64,000 bases of DNA from Anaerolineales bacterium (GTDB taxonomy: Bacteria; Chloroflexota; Anaerolineae; 4572-78; J111). Each line of letters begins with the position of its first letter. Position 1 is the stretch's first letter. The stretch covers positions 310,001-374,000 of the forward strand of contig JACKAU010000005.1 in assembly GCA_020634855.1 (NCBI GenBank), read 5' to 3'. Below the pieces are notes generated by a model. The model ran no database searches and was not told the origin of the DNA. It was given only the letters and a program-made list of their open reading frames with translations. The position numbers and the translations under genes are program-made. Below are positions 34,822-43,030 of this stretch, one piece after another.

Positions 34822-35454
34822 TTACGTCTCGTCGGCCACTGCCACGTAAGTACCGAGCGCGATTAAAGACCAACCGGAGAAAAGCCTTTGCCCCCATCTA
34901 AGGTTGACATTTTCAGTTAAACGATGGCTAATTGGACCGGCCAAACTGGCGACAACTAAATCAGCGGTGCTGTTGAGCAAAACTGAGATGCCACCCAACA
35001 ACAAAAATTGGATCACAACCAGCCCCTCGGGCTTGATAAATTGCGGAATAAAGGCCAAAAAGAAGAGTGCTGTTTTGGGATTGAGGGCTTCGGTAATAAT
35101 ACCTTGTCGAAAGGCATGGCTATCCTTACCCACGGATGATAGGTAAAAAGTTGAAACATGGTCACCTTGCCGGAGCGTACGAAAACCTAAATAAATGAGA
35201 TAGGCCGCACCCATATACTTAATTACGCCAAACGCAATGGCAGAGGTGGCCAGGACGGCTGATAACCCCAAAGCCGCAGCCACAACATGACATAATCCAC
35301 CCACTGTGGTCCCCAACGTCGAGGCGATACCCTCACTGCGCCCACCCTTGATACTACGTGTCAACACATAAAACATACCCGGCCCCGGCGTAATACTCAA
35401 AATAAACGCGGCCATTAGAAAGACGCCAAAAGTCGTTATATCCGGCATTGTCAC
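34822..35454 (-). CDS. LysE/RhtB-family amino-acid exporter
   Basis: 210 residues with about six membrane helices. The LysE family signature SITPGPGMFYVLTRSIKGGRSEGIASTLG is at residues 20-48, and the NPKTALFFLAFIPQF motif is near 125. It exports small amino acids or derivatives (lysine, threonine, homoserine) when they build up. Start ATG 35454; a weak AGAG lies before it. A gap of 253 bases follows on the plus side, carrying a LexA-like box and a repeat. Confidence 0.9.
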   Translation of the reverse strand: MTMPDITTFGVFLMAAFILSITPGPGMFYVLTRSIKGGRSEGIASTLGTTVGGLCHVVAAALGLSAVLATSAIAFGVIKYMGAAYLIYLGFRTLRQGDHVSTFYLSSVGKDSHAFRQGIITEALNPKTALFFLAFIPQFIKPEGLVVIQFLLLGGISVLLNSTADLVVASLAGPISHRLTENVNLRWGQRLFSGWSLIALGTYVAVADET

Positions 35455-35540
35455 TCTCCGTGTTTTGTAAGGATGTCCCGAAACAGTATATGCACCTCTA
35501 AAATTTAAGAAAGTTTTGGTCCTAAAGTACTACCCAACCC

Positions 35541-35552
35541 GAACAAATGTTT
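35541..35552. promoter_or_regulatory. Possible LexA-type box
   Basis: GAACAAATGTTT, flanked as C-GAACAAATGTTT-TG, 87 bases upstream of the LysE gene start. Same 12-mer as upstream of dnaE (26022-26033). A TATACT -10-like element follows at 35564-35569 on the plus strand. Confidence 0.3.
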
Positions 35553-35581
35553 TGTTTTTATGTTATACTCAGTGGACGGCA

Positions 35582-35638
35582 GCATCCTGAGTCGGCGCAA
35601 TTGCATCGAAGCCATGCTTGAGCTTATCGAAGGGGATG
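35582..35638. repeat. Dispersed repeat (copy 1), GCATCCTGAGTCGGCGCA...CGAAGGGGAT
   Basis: Shares a long imperfect match with 58821-58855 (GCATCCT-AGT-GGCGCA...ATCGAAGGGGAT). The TTGAGCTTATCGAAGGGG half is like the TGAGC-T-TCGAAGG palindromes dispersed in many genomes. Confidence 0.45.
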
Positions 35639-35707
35639 CATCGCCGTTGATTAATACGATAGATGCGTTTTGGGGAAAACTATTTTCACTTGTCTGGGAG
35701 GGCTGTG

Positions 35708-35905
35708 ATGACAAGACGCCGGCGAAAGCGGAGAACGGTGCGGTCGGGGTATCCGGCAACCGTGCCTAAAAAACAACCTAAACCTCAAGACTCTGATCTG
35801 GAGTATCAAAAATTGCTCATCCGGCAGCGCATTCTGATCTTGCTTATTGTGGCGGTTGTAGCGGTGCTGTTGTCCCTTATCTTCACGGGTGGTGCCTCTC
35901 TCTAG
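35708..35905 (+). CDS. Small basic single-helix membrane protein
   Basis: 65 residues from ATG 35708, with GGGAGG eight bases upstream. The N-terminal third is very basic (TRRRRKRRTVR), then a polar stretch, then one membrane helix (RQRILILLIVAVVAVLLSLIF, about 38-60). The basic head should stay in the cytoplasm. It ends at a TAG and is followed in the same frame by a second hydrophobic stretch that is now interrupted by an insertion sequence (see 35906-37246), so this may originally have been a two-helix protein or two coupled small genes. Family not recognised. Confidence 0.55.
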   Translation: MTRRRRKRRTVRSGYPATVPKKQPKPQDSDLEYQKLLIRQRILILLIVAVVAVLLSLIFTGGASL

Positions 35906-35920
35906 GTGGTAATTGCTGTG

Positions 35921-37131
35921 TAGGGCAATCGCATACTAAAGTAACAGGACTTTAAGAAGATAATCGGTACTCCAACCAGCTTTCTTGCGTTTGGCTTGAA
36001 TGCCACATTTGGCAGAGGGTTCTTGTTTTAGCAGGTTCAAAGCCCAGTGACGCCAGATGGCGAAATTTTGAGCAGCGTGTTCCGTACGAACCCGACATTG
36101 ATCCTCGTCAAAAGCAACATCCAAAACCCAATGGAGTTGGTTTTCAATGGTCCAATGAGTGCGGATGGCATGCAAAAGTTTATCAGCCTTACTTTCAAGG
36201 CTGGATAAGTAGTAGCGGACTTCAACCGTGACCCTATCGGTTTGACGACGTTCAGTCCGAACCATAGCCAGGGTCTGCAATTTAGCCCAAGCGGAGGCAT
36301 TGCGCACAAAGGGAAAATAATCAGCGGCACTGGTCGTCCAACATTCCCGGATTTCGATGCGTCCATGACCTTTATCAACCGTTTTATGATAATCACAATC
36401 AACATAGTTGGTTTCGGCGGCATAGGCAAACAACTCCTGAACATCTTCAAATACGCCGCTATGATTGCCTTTGAGAGCCAGCACATAATCGGCCTCTTGG
36501 GCTACAATCTGGGCGGCAATTTCTTTCTGACACCCCATTGCATCAATCGTAACAATGCAGCCACTTAATTCCAGAAGTTGTAATAGCTTGGGAATAGCTG
36601 TAATTTCATTGGATTTGTCATCAACTTTTACTTGACCCAGTACCAATTTGTTCTCAGCCGCCCAGGCACTGACCATCCAGATGGCTTGCCGGTCGTTGCT
36701 TCGGTCATGGGATCGCCGTAATTTTTACCATCAATTGGGACAACCTGTCCTGCCGTCATTGAAAATACAGCTTGAACCCATTTCAGAAAACAGTTTTGAA
36801 ACTGTTCAGGGTCAAGTTTGGCAAAAACCGACCAAATGTGTCGTGGGAAGGAATACCACCTTCTAATTCTAGAAATTGTTCAAACCAACTTTGTTTCTCT
36901 TTTCCAAATTGGGATACTTCTGTCCAAGTATCCGCCCCAGCGATAATGGCACATAAGGCGATGGTAATAATATCTATCAGTTGATGGTGTACCAGATATT
37001 CAACCCGAGGGTCTGCCATCTCATCAAAATATTCCTCTATACTTGCTGTTGGGTTTTTGTTCATCTCATCCTCCCTTTGTTTCTTGTGAAGGATATTTTT
37101 ACTTCAACTCCTTTGAGTATGCGATTGCCCT
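35921..37131 (-). mobile_element. ISAs1-family insertion sequence with terminal repeats and target duplication
   Basis: Ends are inverted: AGGGCAATCGCATACT at 35922 on and its complement ending at 37131, with only one mismatch in 20 bases further in. It is flanked by direct repeats of 9-10 bases (ATTGCTGTG), within the 8-10 range known for the ISAs1 family. Length about 1.2 kb. The clear target duplication shows simple transposition into the small hydrophobic reading frame. Confidence 0.9.
35936..37064 (-). pseudogene. ISAs1-family transposase, two frameshifts
   Basis: Starts at ATG 37064 after GGGAGG. The first part (MNKNPTASIEEYFDEMADPR, DTWTEVSQFGKEK) is the DDE_Tnp_1-associated N-terminal region. 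Near 36822-36830 one base is missing (CGG-TTTTTGCC; the neighbouring frame reads VFAKLDPEQFQNCFLKWVQ), and near 36722-36727 a second single-base loss in an A-run shifts DGK to LRRSHDRSNDRQ. The last 246 residues (VDDKSNEITAIPKLL, TIDAMGCQKEIAAQI, HWTIENQLHWVLDVAF) are intact. Both shifts go the same way, so a single programmed slip cannot repair it; likely inactive. Confidence 0.88.
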
Positions 37132-37302
37132 AATTGCTGTGGTAGTGGTATTGACCGTTTTGATGCTGGTTGTTATCGGCGCACCCCAACTTCTGCCCAA
37201 AATCCTTCACGAATTTGCTCGCATTTTTGGCCTTAAATCCAAATAACGCATCTATTTTCTTATAATGCTATCCAATTGCTCAATAGAAACCGGCCAGCAT
37301 TT

Positions 37303-38452
37303 AGTAACCTTTGGTGCTAAGTACAAGCAAAAAAAAATTATGCGGCATTAGAGCCAATAATAGAAAGAAGACGGTTTGGCATCTGATTGTAGCGGTCAAA
37401 GAAATTACGGGTCGCAGCTAAGAGAGCCTTAACCGTTTCAAAAAAGTTCACAATGGGTGACTTCACGCCGGAAGTGACGCCACAACATTTCAATAGGATT
37501 GAGCCAGGGACTGTAAGTGGGCAAGTAAAGCAAAACCAACCGGCCTGTAGCCCCACGGACAACCGCCTCAACTTCATCATCTTGATGAGCGGTAAAGTTG
37601 TCCCAGGCGACATAGACAACTTGATCGGGGTGTTTATCGAGCAATGTTTGTAAGAACTCAGCAATTTCTGACCGTCGTTTTCGTTAGCGGATTAATACGA
37701 CTGTCTGGCCGGTATGATAGTTGACCCCCCGATGCCGTAATGCTTTTTGGGCTGACCTGGGGTCGGGATCATGACCTGTTGGCCTTTGGGACTCCACATC
37801 GCCCTGCAAGGTCGGACGCCAGCTAATGTTAAATTCGTCAGCATAGTAGAAAACTTCATTGGGTTTCAAGTTGTCTCGTTTTTCTTCAATCGTCTTTTTT
37901 TACCATATATTCTGGGTCAGGGCTACTGACCTTGTGCTGGGGGCGGCTGATGACTATATCCTCCGCCTTCAAGTGTAAGCGAACCGTTTCGGTTGAGACC
38001 CGCAGACCGGTCTCTTCAGCCATATAGTCAACCAGCCGTTGCAATGTCCACAGGGAGTAAGGTAAGTCCAGACTACGGGGCCGTCGACGCACAACTTGGA
38101 TTAACTGGTCGTGGTATTCCGCCGTCACTTTAACCGGCGTCCCCGGACGGGGCATCAAACAGTCCGTTAACTCCTTCGGCATTGTAACGTTTGATCCATC
38201 GTCGGACCGTTTGGTCATTTTTTGCGAACAATCTGAGCGATCTGGGAGCCGTCATTTGCTGTTCAACTGCCAGCAAGATCATTTGGGCTCTCGTTCGGAC
38301 CCGAACCTGTTTCGTCTGATGATACAATTCATCCAGTTCGTTCAGTTCCATTTGACTTAGTGGTCTTATTTCAATTGGGTTCATACACCTTAGTATAGGT
38401 GACCCATCTCATCCACCAAAATCTTTTTGTTTGTACTTAGGTTACAAAGGTC
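37303..38452 (-). mobile_element. IS630-family element, decayed
   Basis: About 1.15 kb bounded by imperfect inverted repeats: GCTAAGTACAAGCAAAAA near 37316-37333 and the complement of CCTAAGTACAAACAAAAA near 38422-38442, with outer ACCTTTG copies on both sides. Exact ends and the expected TA duplication could not be fixed. Confidence 0.7.
37338..38384 (-). pseudogene. IS630-family transposase broken into at least four frames
   Basis: Pieces follow in order on the minus strand: 38384-38130 (helix-turn-helix, KNDQTVRRWIKRYNAEGVNG), 38218-37886 (RPRSLDLPYSLWTLQRLVDYM, SVETVR-like), 37869-37684 (VFYYADEFNISWRP with the first catalytic Asp), 37664-37338 (VYVAWDNFTAH with the second Asp and YSPWLNPIEMLWRHFRR with the Glu). 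The DDE triad is thus recognisable but at least three frameshifts separate the parts. Confidence 0.85.
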
Positions 38453-38513
38453 AGGGGATCGAATACCCTCAAGCTGATATTCGCCAAAATATGAGCTAAA
38501 AGGAAGCGACCCC

Positions 38514-38572
38514 ATGACCACCGTTGATTTTATCACAGAACTATTCTGCCGAGTAGATGAGCAGTTGGGTAA
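38514..38572 (+). pseudogene. N-terminal stub of a further transposase
   Basis: ATG 38514 with AAGGA nine bases upstream opens MTTVDFITELFCRVDEQLG, the typical beginning of a DDE transposase (IS4/IS982-like 'TDFI.ELFCRVDD'). After 20 codons the sequence enters the terminal repeat of an ISAs1 remnant at 38573, so the rest has been lost or displaced. Confidence 0.55.
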
Positions 38573-38748
38573 TAGGGCAATTGCACAGATTATGACAAGG
38601 AGGAAAGGACTTTGAGCAAATAGTCTTCACTCCAGCCGGCTTTGAGCCGTTTGGCCTTAATGCCACACTTGGCCGAGGTTTCGTGTCGGAGGAGATTAAG
38701 AGCAATATGACGCAAGACGGCAAAATTTTCGGCAGCAAAACCGGTTCG
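38573..38748 (-). mobile_element. ISAs1-family remnant, C-terminal end only
   Basis: Begins with a terminal repeat TAGGGCAATTGCACAG like that of the complete copy at 35921 and encodes, on the minus strand (stop at 38590), the last 50 residues of an ISAs1 transposase (ENFAVLRHIALNLLRHE, KCGIKAKRLKAGW, DYLLKVL). It is cut at 38748 by the IS1-family element. The protein differs at many positions from the first copy, so it is a separate relative rather than a duplicate. Confidence 0.8.
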
Positions 38749-39517
38749 GGTAGTGGTCAAGGAGTAAGTGATAGGTTGTAATGAAAGATGAACCATTTGG
38801 TAACAAGGTGATGAAATTTATCGGATTTAGAAAAAGATAAGGTTTTACGAACATAGCGAGCCAAGCGTTGTCTGAGAGTACAGTTCCAGCGTTCAACATG
38901 AGCGGTCTGACCACTGTGTTTATCGACAAGTTGATGGCGACCCGTTGCGAGGAGTTGCTCATAAGCGTGCCAGCAATCACTGAAGGAGCGACACTGACGA
39001 TAGGCGGCTGGAATGCGTTGCCACAGTTTACGACAGGTGCGGCCACTGTGGTCGCCAATGACATAGGCCACGACTTGCCGAGTGCGGCGACACAAAGCCA
39101 CCCACAGCCATCGTTTTTGGGCCTTGTGGCCGACAAAGGACCACAATTCGTCCAATTCCAGGCCATCGGTAGGCTGAGCCGGGACGAGTGAGCGTCGTAA
39201 GGGTGGCAAACGGCGGATATGGTCGACCAGCCAATCCCGGAAAGTCTGGCGCGAAATATCCAGCACTCGGGCCACACCGCGCATACTGCAGCGTTCTCGG
39301 TACAGTTTCAGGCTCAGGGCTTTTTTTTAACCGGGTTTTCCCGTTTGGGTTCCAGCACACGACGTGCTCCGCAATCCTTGCACCAGTATTGTTGGTTACC
39401 GCACCGATTGGTTCCATTTTTGACGATGTTCTCACTACCACACGTTCGACATTGGTATCTTATCTTTTTCTCTATCATCCTTTCATTTTACTCATCACTT
39501 ACTTTTGTGCCACTACC
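38749..39517 (-). mobile_element. IS1-family insertion sequence
   Basis: 769 bases, bounded by GGTAGTGG at 38749 and its complement CCACTACC ending at 39517; further pairing GTAAGTGAT on both inner sides. Size and ends agree with the IS1 family. No 8-9 base target duplication is seen: flanks are unrelated, and an ISAs1 end lies on one side while a broken host gene lies on the other, which points to a deletion next to the element. Confidence 0.88.
38757..39478 (-). CDS. IS1-family transposase InsAB', needs a -1 frameshift at an A8 run
   Basis: The upstream frame (ATG at 39478, stop at 39314) encodes a four-Cys zinc ribbon (YQCRTCGSENIVKNG, YWCKDCGARR). Just before its stop the mRNA reads GGTTAAAAAAAAGCC; slipping back one base there enters the second frame KKALSLKLYRERCSMRGVARVL, giving a helix-turn-helix and the DDE/DDEN domain (LELDELWSFVGHK, HVERWNCTLRQRLARYVR). 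IS1 elements are known to make their transposase by -1 slippage on an A-run, so this may be functional. Here the slip lies before the helix-turn-helix, earlier than in E. coli IS1, so a simple mutation is also possible. Confidence 0.75.
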
Positions 39518-39927
39518 CTTTTGCCAATAACCACTCTAATCGCTTGCTTACCAACGCCGACTCAACCTTGTGGGATCGGCAAACGCGCCGGATTCACCCG
39601 CTCATCTGGCACGCCCGCGGCCTAATGCGAACGCTGCGCTGGCACACCTGGCCGGGCCGGCGGGACAACCTGCACCATCTCAGCCCGTTGAGTGCCTTGG
39701 CCGAGCCGGGCGACGTTTGGGTAAACTAATTCACCCTTCCAACCACCCCCGGTCGAATTTACTACCACCTCTACCAGGTTGATGAGTTGATCGCCGTCGC
39801 CGCCGAAGGCTGGCGACTCCTCGGCCACAACAGTGACAGTGAATTGAACGAGCAACAAATCTATCCCGCCGCCATCCGCGGGCAGGATAAGCAGTTGTTC
39901 TTTACATTTGAGCGGGAGCAGCGGTGA
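39518..39927 (+). pseudogene. C-terminal remnant of a host gene, methyltransferase-like, with in-frame stop
   Basis: The frame runs from the edge of the IS1 element through PLSALAEPGDVWVN to a TAA at 39727-39729, and stays open in the same frame to TGA 39927 (PGRIYYHLYQVDELIAVAAEGWRLLGHN, then IRGQDKQLFFTFERE). The GDV-V, YYHLY..DEL and GWRLLG pattern is like the end of class I SAM-dependent methyltransferases of the Trm9 type; this assignment is tentative. The start has been lost on the IS side. GC content is higher than in the IS block. Confidence 0.55.
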
Positions 39928-40255
39928 GCCGTTGGCTTTCAACTCGCTTTTTATTTGACTCGACCTTCCTAAAACGATTCTTCCCTACCCTGACACCAAC
40001 TATGACCGCCGGTCGAGAGTACGATCTATCTTCTGTCGCCTTTTCAAATTCTAACCTGATCCCGTTTCTTGTTTTATGATTGTGTTTGAGTTTGAAATGA
40101 AGGTAAAATGAAAAGAAAGGGGTTATTGTGGTCTATTTAGCTAATGTGTCAACTACCACAACACAATGCCGGTATTTGGCCGCAAATGTAGAAAACCTTA
40201 TAGCCAATTCCCGCGAAATAGGTATAAGTGTTGGACTCACCTTGCTTAGGTCGCT
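39928..40255. other. Intergenic gap, nothing recognised
   Basis: 328 AT-rich bases between the methyltransferase remnant and the hydrolase gene. GAAAAGAAAGGGG at 40109-40122 looks like a ribosome binding site but leads to no lasting frame. Confidence 0.45.
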
Positions 40256-41191
40256 GTGACGTTAAGCAAGCTTCTCAAACTCCCCCACAAAATACAATAT
40301 TGGCTGCGCTTGACTCTCTTTTTTGTCATCTCCCTGACAGTAGCGCTTATAACGATCCCGATTCTGTTAGGCGCTCTTTTCACCTTGGGGCTGATTTATG
40401 CGCCGTGTACGGAGAATGCCCACACACCGGCGGCTCACGGGCTGACCGAGTGGGAGGAGGTGACTCTGCCCGCGCAGGCCGGAGGCGAGTTTCGAGGTTA
40501 TTTTATCCCCAGCGCGAGCGGCGCGACCATTATTATCCCACCGACCGGCGCGGCCGGCCGAGACGGTCGCTTGGCCGAGGCGGCGATGCTGGCCCGCCAC
40601 GGTTACGCCGTGTTGCTGTTCGAGTCGCGGCGGTGCGCCGGGATGGGACCGCTGACGCTGGGCTATGCCGAAGTGAGCGAGGTGGCCGACGCGGTCGATT
40701 ACCTCACAACCCGTCGCGAGGTCGATCCGGAGCGGCTGGGTGTGTACGGCTTTTCGACCGCCGGAGCGACCGCGATTATGGCCGCGGCCCAACTCCCCCG
40801 CCTACACGCCGTCATCGCTGAGGGCGGCTACGGCGATTTTTTGGAAAATGCGCTGGCTCAGGAACCGGGCCATTCGGTTATGGCCTATTTTTTGCGGCTG
40901 TATCGCTGGGGGAGTCGCTGGGCCTACCAGTGGGGAACCGGTCTGGAATTGGAGCAGCTTAGTCCTGTCACCGTCATTCCGCGCATTGCCCCCCGGCCTA
41001 TTCTGCTGATCTACGGCAGTCGGGAAGTGAGCTTGCCCGGCGGGGTGAAACAACAAGACGCTGCGGGACCTAATGCCACGCTGTGGGTGGTCGATGGGGC
41101 CAGGCACGGGGAGTATCGGGTTGTAGCGCCGGAGGCGTATGAGGTGCGGGTGGTTGGATTTTTTGACGAAGCGTTGGCTGTGAAGGAGTGA
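40256..41191 (+). CDS. Alpha/beta hydrolase, membrane anchored
   Basis: 311 residues. An N-terminal membrane helix (about 18-48) anchors the protein, with the catalytic domain outside. The nucleophile elbow is YGFSTAGATAIM (Ser about 170), a GxSxA variant of the usual GxSxG; later RPILLIYGSRE precedes an expected acid and DGARHGEYRV supplies the His. An oxyanion region PPTGAAGRDGR is seen near 96. It resembles the BAAT/dienelactone-hydrolase-like serine hydrolases of unknown substrate. GTG start with no strong ribosome binding site. Its stop codon abuts the stop of the convergent DUF5615 gene with no spacer. Confidence 0.78.
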   Translation: MTLSKLLKLPHKIQYWLRLTLFFVISLTVALITIPILLGALFTLGLIYAPCTENAHTPAAHGLTEWEEVTLPAQAGGEFRGYFIPSASGATIIIPPTGAAGRDGRLAEAAMLARHGYAVLLFESRRCAGMGPLTLGYAEVSEVADAVDYLTTRREVDPERLGVYGFSTAGATAIMAAAQLPRLHAVIAEGGYGDFLENALAQEPGHSVMAYFLRLYRWGSRWAYQWGTGLELEQLSPVTVIPRIAPRPILLIYGSREVSLPGGVKQQDAAGPNATLWVVDGARHGEYRVVAPEAYEVRVVGFFDEALAVKE

Positions 41192-41539
41192 CTAAAGTGG
41201 CAAATATTGAACTCTATTTTGTACATCATCGGGTTCTCCCAACTTGGCGATGATTTCCAAATCCTCAATACAACGTCCTACTGAGACCCGTAATTGATGC
41301 GCGTAAATTACTCCTCCAAAAGACAAACCATTTCTTTGGTACTGGGCTGCCTCAGCTAACAGGTCGTCATCTCGTGTAAAAAGTACGCGACCCAATTCGC
41401 CTGCTCTAGCCAGCAACGCTGCATCATCCAAAGTACTCGCATTGTCTTCATAAGCGGTTATCACATCTACGCCTCGGATACGAAGTCCATTAGTAATAGC
41501 ACGCGGCACTTGATGGTCCATATACAAGGCGATTGCCAT
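41192..41539 (-). CDS. DUF5615 PIN-like protein, putative toxin of a DUF433/DUF5615 pair
   Basis: 115 residues. ALYMDHQVP at the start and RVLFTRDDDLL near residue 55 carry the acidic residues of the PIN-like (Mut7-C related) fold; DDAALLARA lies between. These proteins are predicted ribonucleases. The start codon overlaps the stop of the upstream DUF433 gene by one base (TAATG), the usual toxin-antitoxin arrangement with the partner first. Toxicity is inferred from family context only. Confidence 0.78.
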   Translation of the reverse strand: MAIALYMDHQVPRAITNGLRIRGVDVITAYEDNASTLDDAALLARAGELGRVLFTRDDDLLAEAAQYQRNGLSFGGVIYAHQLRVSVGRCIEDLEIIAKLGEPDDVQNRVQYLPL

Positions 41540-41850
41540 TAAATCAACCCTTTGGCTTTTAAGCGTACTTTCAAGGGTGAGGGAGGCAGTTCTTGCTGAA
41601 TTTCGTCAACCTGCTGAAGCCGGTGTTCAATATCCTGGTCGAGTTCATCTTTATGATCCCAATAGTAAGCCAGGGCTGAATAAATTTGGCCCAACGTCAA
41701 ATGGGGATGCTGAAAGTGCAACTCTTCAGGACTCCAGCCGTAAGCCTGACTATCCAGCACTAGTTCTATCACTTTCACCGTTGTTCCCGAAATTGTGGGT
41801 ACTTTATTGTTGTCCAGAATAATATGTTCGTATCGTGTTTCAACAATCAT
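41539..41850 (-). CDS. DUF433 protein, putative antitoxin
   Basis: 103 residues; winged-helix-like DUF433 domain: IILDNNKVPTISGTTVKVIELV, GWSPEELHFQHPHLTLGQIYSALAYYWDHKDELD. The 'P.I.GT.V.V..I' opening and 'HP.LT..QI..AL.YY' core are typical. It is the first gene of the pair and would bind and neutralise the DUF5615 partner and perhaps repress the promoter. An AT-rich upstream gap (41851-41990) holds the promoter for this operon. Confidence 0.8.
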   Translation of the reverse strand: MIVETRYEHIILDNNKVPTISGTTVKVIELVLDSQAYGWSPEELHFQHPHLTLGQIYSALAYYWDHKDELDQDIEHRLQQVDEIQQELPPSPLKVRLKAKGLI

Positions 41851-42055
41851 ATTGTAACCTCACCTTCACATTCCAATTGTTTACACATATAATTTTACCA
41901 CGATTGGCCCCTTCTAAAGAAATCCAGGTGACAAAGAGTTGCCGTTTATTAGGGACGTATCTCAACTAATGTTATAATAATCGAACATTTCCTGTCGATA
42001 CGATATCGGTAATGAAAATGTACCGGAGTGTCGAAGCGCTGCTTTGGTCGGGCTT

Positions 42056-42073
42056 GACAAAGCCAGCTTTGTC
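42056..42073. repeat. Short palindrome GACAAAG-CCAG-CTTTGTC
   Basis: Seven-bp perfect arms about 65 bases upstream of the aldolase start. Nearly the same palindrome occurs upstream of the UGA-containing gene at 50648-50665. Confidence 0.5.
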
Positions 42074-42136
42074 GCTCCAGATCTTTATTTACAAGGAAAG
42101 CGCATCTTGTCGCCAACGATTATTCCAACCAATTTA

Positions 42137-42901
42137 ATGAAACAAGCCTTACACAACGGACAGCCGGTCATCGGTACGATGGTGGCTGAATTTCGGCAGC
42201 CGGCGGTGATGCAGTTGCTTAAAAACGCCGGGTTTCAGGCGGTTATCATCGACAATGAGCACGGGCCGTTTAGCATCGAAACCATCGCCGATTTGAGCCG
42301 GACCGCCCGCTATATCGGGTTGACGCCGATTGTGCGCGTACCTGACTTGGCTTATCCGTATCTGGCCCAATCGCTGGATGCCGGGGCGCAGGGGATTATG
42401 CTGCCCCGGGTTTATTCACCGGATCAGGTGCGCCAGGCCGTCGAAATTATGAAATATCCGCCGTTGGGCCGGCGCGGCTGCGCTTTGAGCCGGGGCCAAA
42501 TGGATTTCAAATCGGGTTCGCTGGCCGACACAATGGCGACTGCCAACGACGAGACGCTGCTGATTGTGCAAATCGAAACTAAAGAGGCGGTGACCAATAT
42601 CGAGGCCATTGTGACGATTCCCGGCGTGGATGTGGCCTTGATCGGCCCGACCGATCTTTCGATCTCGTTGGGCATTCCGGGCGAGCTGACCTCGCCGCTG
42701 CTGCATGCCGCTATCGAGACGACGCTGGCCGCCTGCCAACGGTCCGATGTTTTTCCGGCCATTCACATCAACGATCTCGACCAGGCCGTTTATTGGGCTA
42801 AAAAAGGTATGCGTTTCGTCAGTTCATCGGCCGAGGTGGGTTTGTTGGTTAGAGGCGGCTTAGAGGTGACATCGACGATAAGGCAGGGGTTTGAGGCATA
42901 A
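42137..42901 (+). CDS. HpcH/HpaI-family aldolase
   Basis: 254 residues, TIM-barrel class II aldolase. Motifs: VIGTMVAEFRQPAVMQLLKNAGFQAVIIDNEHGPF (active-site Glu/His), RVPDLAYPYLAQSLDAGAQGIMLPRVYS, GRRGCALSR, LIVQIETKEAV (metal-binding Glu) and DVALIGPTDLSISLG (metal Asp). It should split or form 2-keto-3-deoxy acids with pyruvate as one product. The ATG at 42137 matches the family N-terminus; an in-frame extension to 42044 runs through the GACAAAG palindrome and is unlikely to be coding. No strong ribosome binding site is seen. Confidence 0.88.
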   Translation: MKQALHNGQPVIGTMVAEFRQPAVMQLLKNAGFQAVIIDNEHGPFSIETIADLSRTARYIGLTPIVRVPDLAYPYLAQSLDAGAQGIMLPRVYSPDQVRQAVEIMKYPPLGRRGCALSRGQMDFKSGSLADTMATANDETLLIVQIETKEAVTNIEAIVTIPGVDVALIGPTDLSISLGIPGELTSPLLHAAIETTLAACQRSDVFPAIHINDLDQAVYWAKKGMRFVSSSAEVGLLVRGGLEVTSTIRQGFEA

Positions 42902-43030
42902 TGCCGGACCGCTGACCGCCGACGGTTGCCCGCCGAATTCAACAAACTGGCCTACTTTTCGGCGGTCGGCTAGCGGTGGTCTGGGGATGAAGGTTTAGGT
43001 GAAACCAATTGAATGGGCATCCGTCCCCAG

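Larger units (their letters stand above)
35906..37246 (+). pseudogene. Small hydrophobic reading frame split by an ISAs1 insertion
   Basis: Removing the insertion and one copy of the target duplication (AATTGCTGTG at 35911-35920 and 37132-37141) joins GTG-GTA-ATT-GCT-GTG to GTA-GTG-GTA-TTG, restoring a frame that encodes about 39 residues with one membrane helix (VVIAVVVVLTVLMLVV) and the tail LPKILHEFARIFGLKSK. It starts directly after, and in frame with, the TAG of the preceding small gene. Whether it was a separate gene with a GTG start or the second half of a longer protein cannot be told. Confidence 0.55.

Noticed and set aside
35560..35769. 69-residue frame over the dispersed repeat
   Set aside because: Overlaps the small membrane protein in another frame and consists partly of repeat sequence; no ribosome binding site.
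39314..39478. InsA frame as a separate intact small zinc-ribbon gene
   Set aside because: It is continuous with the transposase after a -1 slip on the A8 run and lies between IS1 ends.
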